A stretch of 64,000 nt of DNA from Telmatactis stephensoni (Eukaryota > Cnidaria > Anthozoa > Actiniaria > Isophelliidae). The position numbers and the translations under genes are program-made. Shown here in pieces: positions 1 to 10,300 of this stretch (the stretch's first letter is position 1; every line of letters begins with the position of its first letter). The DNA lies in NCBI GenBank assembly GCA_029948255.1, contig JALIZF010001713.1, forward strand, positions 1 through 64,000, written 5' to 3'. The notes beneath the pieces were generated by a model, which saw nothing but the letters and a program-made list of their open reading frames with translations, was not told the DNA's origin and made no database searches.

Positions 1-299
1 GATGTCAAAAGCCAACCGCTAATATAATTTGCGTCCGTTTCAGTTGCCTTGATGTCAATCAAAAGTAAAAATCAGTAACTGATAATACAAAGAACTATTA
101 TACCAAAATGATAATATAGCTAATATATATTGCCTACTGATATCTTACATGGTCATTTGGTAGGATTAAAAAATTTTAGTATTTTTTTAAATGTTTTATT
201 GAGGTGGGCAGAAGCGAATGGACTGTTTGAAGGTCAGAGTTCGTAGAATATTGAAAACCGCAGTAAGACATTTTACTTCCGGTATAAAAAGGAGGCTTT

Positions 300-675
300 T
301 TCACAGGCAGCTCAGGCTCATTTCCGGTGACTGAGAGACATGTAGCGATGTTTATAAATATTTAATAAATATATTCTCGACTTCAAATAAATGTTTACAA
401 ACCTTAATACGTCCATCATGAAGCGATTTAATTATGTCATTACGTTGCCTTTTCCTAACCCCCTCCCCTATTATAAATCGCTTCATGATGGACGTATTAA
501 GGTTTGTAGACATTTATTAGTAAAAGAAGTCGAGATTAAATTTATAATAATAATAATAATAATAACTTTATTAAAGTCTCTAATCTTATAGCCGGGCACA
601 AGTGTTGAAATATTTATAAACATCACTACATGTCTCTTAGCCACAGGAAATGAACCTGGGTTGCTTGTGGCTTTT
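300..675. repeat. Foldback (inverted-repeat) element with internal TAA microsatellite
   Basis: Two arms of about 110-180 bp are reverse complements: the block around 318-425 (with TACGTCCATCATGAAGCG) reappears inverted at about 478-655. The right arm is lengthened by a (TAA)n run near 545-566. No transposase coding is seen. This looks like a non-autonomous foldback element; a clear target-site duplication was not identified. Confidence 0.6.
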
Positions 676-899
676 TTTACCACCGATTTTTTAAAATTAT
701 TTTACAAAAAGGTTATCACTTTATATTTGAGCGCCTTCCGACACAGGCACCCCAGGCTCTGTTTTAGAGAAGGCGCTTAGTTTTGGCTCCCTTTAATAGC
801 GCTTTACTTCTTCCCTAAAAATGCGGTATGCATTCCAGTGTAATTTGTCTTTTGTCCTGATTGCGCATTTATGCCATATTTTATGGCGCGTTTTATTAA

Positions 900-1090
900 A
901 CTATCAATCAAACTAATCGAACTACTCGAATTCAGTCGAACCGTTCAATTAGTTCGATTGCTCAAAGAAATTTGTGAGAGTTCGATTTTATTCGATTACC
1001 GAACTCAATCGAACCCAATCGCGTGATTGAGTTCGATTAAATTCGATGAAGTTCGATTAATCGAACGTTCGATTTGGTTCGATTAGCTAC
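900..1090. repeat. Cluster of TTCGATT / AATCGAA motifs in both orientations
   Basis: About 190 bp are dominated by TTCGATT and its complement AATCGAA, repeated more than a dozen times at irregular spacing and in both orientations. It has no reading frame. It may be a degenerate simple repeat or a protein-binding array; the sequence alone does not decide. Confidence 0.45.
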
Positions 1091-1425
1091 GTCGGGTTAA
1101 TTACCAGGAGCCGAGAGCGACGTAAAAAAGTCCACCCAGAAAGGATTTCACTCTAGATGCGATGGAAATTATTCCAAGCAGAGTAGTGCAATAGACTTTT
1201 TAGACTTTTTTATTGATTTTGCACTATATTACAGATTTATATAATTGTTAATAATATACATAAACCAGAATAATTAAGAAATAGAAATTCATAGAACATA
1301 TAAAGCTTGTGCACTCTAGCCGAAGTAGCAGAGCTTTCGTGTCGGCTACTGATACTATTAAATATATATATATAATATATGATTTATGGAGTGGAGAGCA
1401 GAAATATATATATAAATATATATGA

Positions 1426-1918
1426 GGAATGATCACAGGAAAGGAAGCTTATGTCTTTTAGGGTGTGGTGGAAATTTTAGACTCCCTTATTGCCAACAAA
1501 TGATTAAAAAATTGAGAAGCAATGTTCAAAAGGGATCTTAATAGACAAGTGTCTTTTCCTGTGAATACCGCTCATGACGTATATCTAAGCTAGGCGGTCT
1601 GACAAGAAAAAGCAGTTTTCTAGAGTATTTTCTGTGTTTATTATAGAGAGAAGAAGACGACTTGAACTATGTATCTTGCTCGCTGTTCACGAGAGTCTAT
1701 GCAGGTGAGTGTTAGGCTGACGCGGCACGCGAAACAGCTTTGTCATCTTGCAACCTTACTAAGTATACGGAATGATCACAGGAAAGGAAGCTTATGTCTT
1801 TTAGGGTGTGGTGGAAATCTTAGACTCCCTTATTGCCAACAAATGATTAAAAAATTGAGAAGCAATGTTCAAAAGGGATCTTAATAGACAAGTGTCCTTT
1901 CCTGTGAATACCGCTCAT
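1426..1918 (+). repeat. Pair of ~150-bp direct repeats (1426-1575 and 1769-1918)
   Basis: The segment from GGAATGATCACAGG to CCTGTGAATACCGCTCAT occurs twice in the same orientation with only a few differences, separated by about 190 bp. Each copy is bounded by CACAGGAAAGG and CTTTTCCTGTG (second copy CCTTTCCTGTG), a short terminal inverted repeat, so the unit is probably a MITE duplicated together with its flanks. The small open frames here are not convincing genes. Confidence 0.6.
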
Positions 1919-2125
1919 ATATATATGTATATTTATGTAATATTAAGGAATAGTAGCTAACGCAGTTAACTCTGAGTTTCGTGCGTATAGCACTCATCAG
2001 GCAGATTTAATGAAGAACAATCCCAACGGTCAGTTTCTTAAGTACATCTGTATACAAATGGTATAAAATTACACTAGGCGGTTGTAAAGTGATATTTACA
2101 ATGGTTACAATAATAATAGAGGAAA

Positions 2126-2720
2126 CTAATAATTGTTCTTTAGGTAAAATTTATTTTCGTGTCGACATTTGGATATTAGTTCAGATCGTTTGTTCAGTAA
2201 GTTGATGCTGCTGTGTTTGATGATCATCAGTTTTTCTGTAAGACAAAGATCGCATCGCTTACTGGAGTTATTGTACGGGCTCGCTCTTGCCATGATTGAC
2301 CATTTAATTGAAAAGTTTATATTGTTGTCCTTTAGGTGCCAAATATATTTAGAGAGCTCAGTGCTATTAGTGTATTTTCTGTGTCGGAAAGTTAGTTTGT
2401 GTTGCGTATACCTCTGTTTGAAAGTTCCTTCTGTTAAGCCGATGTAGTTCTTCGTAATGGTGTTGTTATCTTTTGTAGACGAAACTTGAGCGTTATATAT
2501 AAATAAGGCTGGATGTCAGGCAATTGTTGTCAAGTGGGCAATCATCCTTAGACCTGCAGTTACAAAGGTTATCATTGCTGTTGTTGGTGGTATTACTAGT
2601 GGTAGATAGTACTTTCTTGTTATGACTGCTAATAATAGATTTCATATTCTCTGTACAACTGTAGCTAACTTTAACGTTATTCTTGTTGAATAAACTGTGA
2701 TATTTGTGATTTCGGGGAAA
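2126..2720 (-). pseudogene. Penelope-like retroelement remnant, C-terminal GIY-YIG region
   Basis: Reading the minus strand, the stretch ending at the stop at 2126 translates to a region with NYIGLTEGTFKQRYTQHK, then FRHRKYTNSTELSKYIW, WSIMARASPY and LLNKRSELISKCRHENKF. This is the layout of the GIY-YIG endonuclease end of Penelope-like elements (the family assignment is from recall). Just upstream, in another frame, is a Cys-rich segment (NCRSKDDCPLDNNCLTSSLIY) that normally precedes it. The two frames are separated by a TATATA expansion near 2488-2495 that creates a frameshift and stop. The reverse transcriptase domain is absent. This is a dead fragment. Confidence 0.7.
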
Positions 2721-2724
2721 GTGT

Positions 2725-3006
2725 TTAGAGAGCGAGCGAGAGCAAGAGCAAGAGCAAGAGCAAGAGCAAGAACAAGAGCGAGCCCGTAGTTGGATTCTCA
2801 TTTTCTTTGTCTGGAGTAACATCGAGTGAACCATTATTTCCTTTTCGCTTTTCAACAACATGACATCGCAAGACAAGGTCATCCTTTTTCCCTTTCACCG
2901 GTTGATTATGTTGTCGTAGTATAGCTTTTAAACGATCAATTTTTAGTTTCCTGAGATCATCAAGGCTACACTTTTCTAAATCGATGTCAGAATTTTTAGC
3001 ATCCAT
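2725..3006 (-). CDS. SAP-domain ORF (small, possibly transposon-derived)
   Basis: From the ATG at 3006 the minus strand encodes about 93 residues. Residues ~12-48 (LDDLRKLKIDRLKAILRQH, then a short linker and GKKDDLVLRC) match the SAP helix-extension-helix pattern, a DNA/chromatin-binding motif. The C-terminus is a run of leucines made by a CTCTTG hexanucleotide repeat (about 2730-2775) and stops at 2725. The Penelope-like remnant follows directly downstream on the same strand, with part of it readable in an overlapping frame. It may therefore be the N-terminus of an internally deleted element, or the first exon of a host gene. No good splice donor was found. An in-frame ATG also lies 12 bp upstream (3018). 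Confidence 0.4.
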   Translation of the reverse strand: MDAKNSDIDLEKCSLDDLRKLKIDRLKAILRQHNQPVKGKKDDLVLRCHVVEKRKGNNGSLDVTPDKENENPTTGSLLFLLLLLLLLLLSLAL

Positions 3007-3899
3007 AAAAGAAAACAATGAAACAGCGCTTAAAAGACATTAAAAAACTTTGAAAACCACATTGTTTTCATTGTTACGATCATGCGCGAACCCGCTCAGC
3101 CTTAGCCTCGATTGCATGTTTATCTCGCGCCAATTATCTTTTGGTTCAGCGGTTATAAACAAAAACGATTGGAATTCGAAACTGGAGTATTGAAAACAAT
3201 AGAATTAGCATAAAATAGCACTATTTAGTATTATTTATGTTGCACGCTTTTAGTGTTTGTACTCAAATCAGAAACGTCAGTTAACTTTAAATTTTCATTT
3301 CGTAGTTGACTATTTGTAAGTCGACTAGTTTTTTAATTTCAAATGTCAGTTGACTACTTAAAACACCATTGATACCCTCTGCAATTGTTGGGTATATATA
3401 CACAAGAACCTTCTACAAGGCTTTTTTTAAGTGTATGTATTATGAAGTTAACCAGTTATATAAGTTCTAAAAGTTACTAAATGATAATAATCTAAAACTC
3501 CAAATATCAAAAATTACAAGTAATAATCAGCATCATGTACTGAGAAGTGTAATTTTGTGAACTGTAAAAAATGCATGACGTCCTTCGTGGGATATAGTTT
3601 CGTCATCTAATTTCATCCATTTTCTCCACTTGCCAAACCATAAAAGAAACCTGCAAAATAACTCATAGTCAGTATTATAAGTCCAGTTCCGAGATATGCT
3701 TCACCTGCCACATACAAATGATTTAGAAGACTTAGAACGTGTTTACTTGCTAAAACGTTTGTCTTGTTACGAACGACTGAGCTTTATGCATGTATCCTCG
3801 TCTTGATTCCTTTGTGTGGTAAGTGAAGTCGGCTCCGAAGTCAACTATTCACACATCTCTAGGTGTCCCTACATAACAGTTTATAACATATAGCTACAA

Positions 3900-4460
3900 T
3901 CTTACGCGCGCTCTGATTGGCCAGAAACCTATGAGTTATTTGCCCATTAGCTTCACTGCGCGCGCACTATCTTCGTCGTCTTTTTCAAATCGTTCGTTTT
4001 TAAGATGACGACACATATTACGCGCGCTCTGATTGGCTGAAAAATCTATGAACTATTTCCCCATGGGCTGCACGGTTCCGGTTTTAACGTTTTAGGCTCT
4101 GTTATAAATCAATTAGACAACAGAAAGCCGCTTGCCCATTGCGATATAGACGCACTTGAGAAAATATAAAGAACTCTTAACAAACCAGAGTCGCACTCGG
4201 CTACGCCTCGTGCCACTCTTACGTTTGTTAATCGTTCTTTATATTTTCTCTCGTGCGTCTATAACGCCATGGGCGCGTGGCTTTCTGTTGTCTAATTGAT
4301 AAATAGACGCACTTGAGAAAATATAAAGAACTCTTAACCAACTAGAATCGCACTCGGCTACGCCTCGTGGCACTCTTGCGTTTGTTAATCGTTCTTCATA
4401 TTTTCTCTCGTGCGTCTATAACGCCATGGGCGCGCAGCTTTCTCTTGTCTTATTGATAAT
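3900..4460. repeat. Dispersed repeat family: CGCGCTCTGATTGGC head plus inverted AGAAAATATAAAGAA blocks
   Basis: The motif CGCGCTCTGATTGGC occurs at about 3907 and 4022, and again near 41367 and 41430 (a related form near 55025). Between 4120 and 4460, blocks with GACAACAGAAAGCCGCTTG, GAGAAAATATAAAGAA and their inverted forms alternate, producing two hairpin-like units in tandem. Related copies lie at 30060-30290 and 46310-46375. This is a dispersed non-coding repeat. The rest of 3019-4930 shows no gene. Confidence 0.5.
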
Positions 4461-4937
4461 TGGTGAGGCGATTATCAGTGGTTTCAATTTCGACCGGTGA
4501 TTCTTGAAAACCTGAAAAATTGTTTTGCTTCATTCTAGCTTTTCAAAAACCCGTGATTCGAGAATTTAAGAAAAAACGGTTCATCATTTGTAAACGGAAC
4601 CTCCAATTTACCACCCTGCACCAATTAAGAGCAAAAGCTTCAGGAATAGTGTTTGAAAAGATCATAACTGATGACATATTAGTTTGAATAAATCTCAATC
4701 TGATTACAAAATCTCTTATAACCACTCTTGATATAATCGAAGAAACCATGTATCTTGCGTATAGTTGTCCAGGGACTGGGGGGGAGGGAGGAAGGGAAGG
4801 GGAAATGGGAAAGGAGAAAGTAAGAAAATGCAGCCGTTTCGTTCAACAATGAAGACTACGGACCGTATATGTATATTAAATTACTTGTAATTGATTGAAT
4901 AAGGTATGGAAGTGAATCGAGTTAAAATCGCTAAAGG

Positions 4938-6993
4938 CAGGGGAAAATTACTAGGGGAGTCCATCTTGCGCTCTAGTGGTAATGATGTGTGGAACCATCC
5001 CCGAACTAGCTGAGCTATTTTTAGAACGAGCTCTGATTGGCTGCTTTCACGAGCGACCAAAAGACAATTCGAAAAATTCAATCCTGGTCGTTCTACTCTG
5101 TGCCGAGACAAGACATGTAGGGCTAGTTCGGTTTTGAAGCACTTTCCTTAGTAATTGAGCATTCCTGAATATAGATAGAATGTTTTGAATATCCTTCGAC
5201 TCTTATTCTTGGAGATATTCTTGCAACAAAAATTCAAAACTGCCGGTCAATGACCTCGAATATATTCCTATTTGACGGGCAGTTCAGTTCAAAACTTCCC
5301 CGAAAAAAAATTCGTACACCATCTAAAGTCGAATTGTTTTAGTAAAAATCTACTAGTATTCTAATTCAAAATTTATAAAACGAAATTTGGTGATAATTTT
5401 TAACCTAAAAAACTGAGAAATTTCGGAAAGCTGCGCATAAAAAACTATAGTTTCCATGGCAACTGTCTTTCTTTTGGGAGCCGAGGAAAATCGGCAGCTA
5501 GTCCAGCTGTGAAGCTTTCTTCCGCTAAAAAGAAGTGATTTTGATCATAGAAGAAAGTCGAAAAGCTCATAAAACAAAAGTAGTACGGATTATCTGATGC
5601 TTGTGGAGATTTCTTTGCATTATTCGGGGCGAGAAAGACGAAAAGAGATCGAGCTGACCGACCTGCTCGTCGTGAACTGATCACAGGTAGCCCAAGCTGT
5701 GCATCTGTATATGAAATATATGGGATTCCACGATCGATTTGCTGAAAAATAAATTTTGAATAAATAAACAATTTGGACTCATGATACTGTTGTGCTTGTC
5801 TTTCTGTGTATTTCTGTGAAGTTTCAAGCCGTTTCGTGCTCATTTGAGGGAGTTATAGCGATTTGAATTTTTCTCCCTTCATGTACATATATTACTGGAA
5901 GCCAGTAATATATGTACATGAAGGGAGAAAAATTCAAATCGCTATAACTCCCTCAAATGAGCACGAAACTGCTTGAAACTTCACAGAAATACACAGAAAG
6001 ACAAGCACAACAGTATCATGAGTCCAAATTGTTTATTTATTCAAAATTTATTTTTCAGCAAATCGATCGTGGAATCCCATATATTTCATATACAGATGCA
6101 CAGCTTGGGCTACCTGTGAACTGATTTGGTGAAAGTGAAACTTAATTTCAAATTACTAGCTTCAACACGAAGGAATCCTGCAGAAAAGTTATTGAAAGGT
6201 AATAAAAAGTTATTCTACACTTATGTATTCCTTGTTTATCTAATTTAGAAAGCTTTTTGTCTCATCTTTTTTTCAAACAATACCGTTTTTGTCCTCACAA
6301 GTGACTATACTTGCTCGCTTCCTGAGAGTTGTTTTTCTGTGAACTTTGAAGTGGTTCACGCCGAAAATCGACCAAAAACGAAAACAAAGTAATTTTTCAC
6401 TAAATTTTGCTATTGTACTTGAATACTGTTGAGTTATCTTAGACAGTTTAGACTTGAAAGCCACTTTTTTCACTTTGGGAAGTACGTTCCGTAGAGATCG
6501 GTGATTGAATTCTGTCAGTTTTTTATCAAAATCGCAAAAATTTCTCTGCTTTATCAACATTTGTACGTGTTGTTTTGTATAAACATCACTGGTGGTATTT
6601 ATGGCAAATATAATTACAAACCATGTTTTATCTATAGAAATTTGCTGATAATTTGCAAATCACGAATTCCTATTTTCTCTACTCACCTTTTATCACTATT
6701 AGAAGGTGAGTAGAGTAGCCAATCAGAATGCGAGATTTGCATTAGAATACTAGTAGATTTTTACTAACTTTATATAGGAATGGTAAGCGGTTACAACTAC
6801 CGTTGTAATGTGTAATTAACTCTATTTGCCTAGCTCCGGCACAGAGTACAACGACCAGGATTGAATTTTTCGAATTGTCTTTTGGTCGCTCGTGAAAGCA
6901 GCCAATCAGAGCTCGTTCTAAAAATAGCTCAGCTAGTTCGAGGATGGTTCCACTGTAGAGCGCGAGATGGACTCCCCTAGTAATTTTCCCCTG
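4938..6993. mobile_element. 2.06-kb foldback transposon with CAGGGG termini and 7-bp TSD
   Basis: The left end begins CAGGGGAAAATTACTAGGGG at 4938 and its reverse complement ends at 6993. The inverted arms continue inward for about 170 bp (4938-5115 against 6825-6993), and a second inner pair matches around 5340-5365 and 6742-6768. Flanks are CTAAAGG at 4931-4937 and again at 6994-7000, a 7-bp target-site duplication. CAGGGG ends are typical of hAT-like elements, but those usually make 8-bp duplications, so the superfamily is left open. There is no transposase frame. The foldback at 5682-6118 is inserted inside it. An isolated right end of the same family lies near 53970-53998. Confidence 0.75.
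5682..6118. mobile_element. Foldback MITE, CACAGGTAGCCCAAGCT family, copy 1
   Basis: A 437-bp element is almost entirely one inverted repeat: arms of ~215 bp meet near 5896-5906. It starts CACAGGTAGCCCAAGCT and ends with the exact reverse complement. The 7-bp sequence AACTGAT flanks it at 5675-5681 and 6119-6125. It sits inside the larger foldback at 4938-6993, so it inserted later. It has no coding capacity. Confidence 0.85.
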
Positions 6994-7000
6994 CTAAAGG

Positions 7001-7347
7001 TCTGTATATTTAACAATTGAACCTGTAGCCCATGAGGCCGTAGGCTGAGTGGGCTATTTGACTCATGGCCCATGAGGGCAAGGGGTCTAATAGTTTTGAA
7101 TAACTAGGTATACACCAACTTGTAGGTCAAACTTTGGGTCACACATAAGAAACATCTGCAAATCTTTTTCTTTTCAAAATCAGCACTTTTCTCAACCATG
7201 GGCTATCACGAATAGCACCCTAGTATAGTAGCCAATCGGAATGCAGTATTTGTGATAGACCACGTGTTGGTAGATACAAAAGTCGGCTAAGACAGGTCAG
7301 AGGTCGAAGCGCTTTTCTTTTACGAATGACGATCTCTAAACCTACCA
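7001..7347. other. Gap before the sacsin-like stop codon: no gene seen
   Basis: Only repeat-like sequence with two related CCCATGAGG motifs (around 7030 and 7070) is seen. As the downstream flank of the minus-strand sacsin-like gene it probably contains its 3' UTR, but no convincing polyadenylation signal was pinned down. Confidence 0.35.
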
Positions 7348-10300
7348 TCACTTAACAAACTTTGCTTTCACTTCATTAAGGATTTTCGTTGCATATTCCT
7401 TCGCTTGTGTTGCCATGGATACTTTATAATTGTCGTGAGGAATGCTGCAATAATGGTGATCAGGATAACGCATGCGAGCGGAGGATCCTAGAAGGTCTTC
7501 CAATGAAATGGATAACGATGTAAGGACAGGATCAGTAAGAGTAAAAGCAATTTCTGGCAGACAGTGGGTGTTGCTCTTGAGATTTGCATCTTGGGAATAC
7601 TGTGCAGCTTTGAGAGCTTTTTCTGCAGACTTAAGACGGAAATATCATGGCTAAAGCAGACATTCACAAATGATTTTTGGTAACAAGTAGGAATATAAAA
7701 AGACCTTCTCCGGGCCTTAAAGTCGTCGTAACTTTTGGCAACTTGCAGGTAACTTAGGGCGACTTAAGGTAATTTAAGCAAAAATTGGCCGAAAAGTCGG
7801 TGAGGCTTAGGCGACTTTGTGCGATTTAAGGCTTGTACGAAGTAGGGCTCATAAAAACTGATAAAACTGAAATTGGGCAGAAATGTGCCAAACAAAAGTT
7901 AAAAATAGAACGAAGCAAGCGCCACGTGCACTCTTGCCGTGAAATTTTCCCTTAATCAGTACTCTATCTCACAAAGATGACATTTTAGAGGAAAATCAAA
8001 GCCATGCCAATTTGAGACGATAAGGTCAATGTACCACAAGCCTTTATTCTTGAGAAACTGATGACAAAATTACTCACCTGATAACATTTGAAGCATGCCC
8101 ATTCGTAAAACGATTCAAACATATTCATGTCATTGTCAACTGAATCGAGATCAGCCTTAGCTTGTCTGTACCACCTTGCTGCTTCCCCAGGTTGAGGATT
8201 ACATCGTTTCGACGATGAAAAATAGCTTCTATCAAAGCTAGAGCCTCCTTGAGACATCCGAGCGCTGCTAAAATAGCCTCTTCTCTGGGCTCCATGAGAT
8301 CGAGCACGACTTGTCCATCTTGTGAAGAAGTCGTCGTAATTCTGGTGATGTGAAAAATTTCCAGTCTGTTGGGTTTTAATACCACCTTCCAATCTTTTAA
8401 TTTCTGCTTGTATGAACTTGAAAATCTCTGTACAGAATTCTTCAGTACCAGGATTTTTATCTGGGTGCCATGTAAGGAATAATCTTTTGATAATTCTTTT
8501 CCTCTTGTCTTCGGGAAGATCCCATGCTTCTTCTAGTGTTTGTGTCACTTGTCGTTTCGCCTCGTCAAGGTTGTCGGGTTTAACGTCTTCTGCATGTTTG
8601 TCAGGACATTTGTCTTTGTCGGATCCAGTGAACACTTCCATTACTAAACACTCACTATCGGTTTGTTTACCACGATAAAATTTGTACAAATCCACAGCAT
8701 CGACAACAATGAGCTCCTCGCCAATATCAATTCTGTACCTTTTTGTACTTGGGGAAGTTTCTTCCGATGATACTTCTTCAATGATGATGGCATACTTATA
8801 AGTTGGAGTGCCATCCTCGCCACGAAGACTGGGATCATCCAATTCGTAGCCAACGTATTCCCCAGGATAGAAGACTGTAAATGCGTCTACAAGAAGATAC
8901 TGGTCTTCAATGTGGATATAGCTGCCAGGTGGCGGAAAACAAGTTGCTTCTTCTTCCAAGATTGCATTATCTTCCCTTATCTTCAGTACATCAAGGTAAG
9001 ATTGTATTTTGTCCAGAGGTATATGTAGCATCGTGGGCAGGTGAACAAGTACACTTCCAAGGTGACTGCCTGTTATTCTATCGACGATCTCAGCAATCCT
9101 GGAGACGTAATCTGTTAACTCCGCGTTCTCCTCAACGTAGATGTTCCAGATTTCCTGGTTTCCTTCCTTTGTCTTCTCCTCAAAGCAGGACATGTTTGCC
9201 TCACTCTCTGGAATTGTACTTTCTTCACAAACGAGTCTTGTTCGCAGACCAGGAACACTGTGTACACGAATGCAGCACAGGCGTTTTTGTAGTATTTGGT
9301 GTATGTCATCCTTGGTCTGCAAGCTACGGAGGTACACAGCGTGTTTGAGTAAACGAGTCAGTCCACTACAAAAGGCATTTGACGTTAAAGTGCGGCGCAA
9401 ACGCTCGGCGGAGCTTGATGGAGGTGACGAGAAGTGGCTACCTTGTACCAGAGTTTCGTGCACAATGGAGGTTACCTTGAGAGGGTGAATAGATACCGGC
9501 AGCTGGGTTATCAAACGATCATCGTTGTCTGTCTTCACTCCACATTCCTTAAGTTTAACAAGAAGCAATTTCTCAAATCCTTTCAGTCGTTCTTTGAAAT
9601 GAGGTGCGTCGTTGTAGAAAAGTTGTGTAGATTTTCGTAGAAACACTGAATTTAAGGATGAGTCGTAAGGATTTCGTTTGACTCCTGGCAAGTAAAGTGT
9701 ATGGATTTCCGAGGAGCTTTCTCCATCTTTATCAACGGACTCGAATAAGCCTTTGGTGGCCTTAAGCGCACTTGCAGTCTCGTTTGGATTTAGTTTGTCC
9801 TCTTTACACTCCTTATGAATATCGTCGAGAACCATGGCAAATTGCACTGAAGTGACTGTGTTAGTTGATCCAAGGTTTAGAAACAATTGGGCGTACCTTG
9901 CTAACTGCTGAGGAACTTTGAACAAGTATGGGTGGATTTCATCATTTGACATTAGTTCAACAACTAATTGTCTTGGGTAAACAAAACGTTTACCATCCTC
10001 AACCACAATACAGCGCGTGTTCTGAAGTTCAGCTTTTATGATTCTTCCTTCGTTCGAGTATTGGGCCTGCAAGAACTCGTAAATGCTTTCCATAACTTTA
10101 ATTACGATGGTATTCTGGGTAAAACTCCCGCCATGACTGTCAGCACGTTTTGTATCATAATCATTTCTCTGTTGCAAAACATGACAGATATTTTTACAGT
10201 GGTTAATTACCATTTCTACAGTTGGACTTTCCAGAATTTCCAGTCTTGCAACGATTTCTCTTAGAAACTTGTGAAGGTTATTCGATCTAATACTTCTTTT

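Noticed and set aside
6131..6142. ISRE-like GAAAGTGAAACT
   Set aside because: Matches the motif exactly but lies between transposon arms with no gene nearby. Kept as a warning about chance matches.
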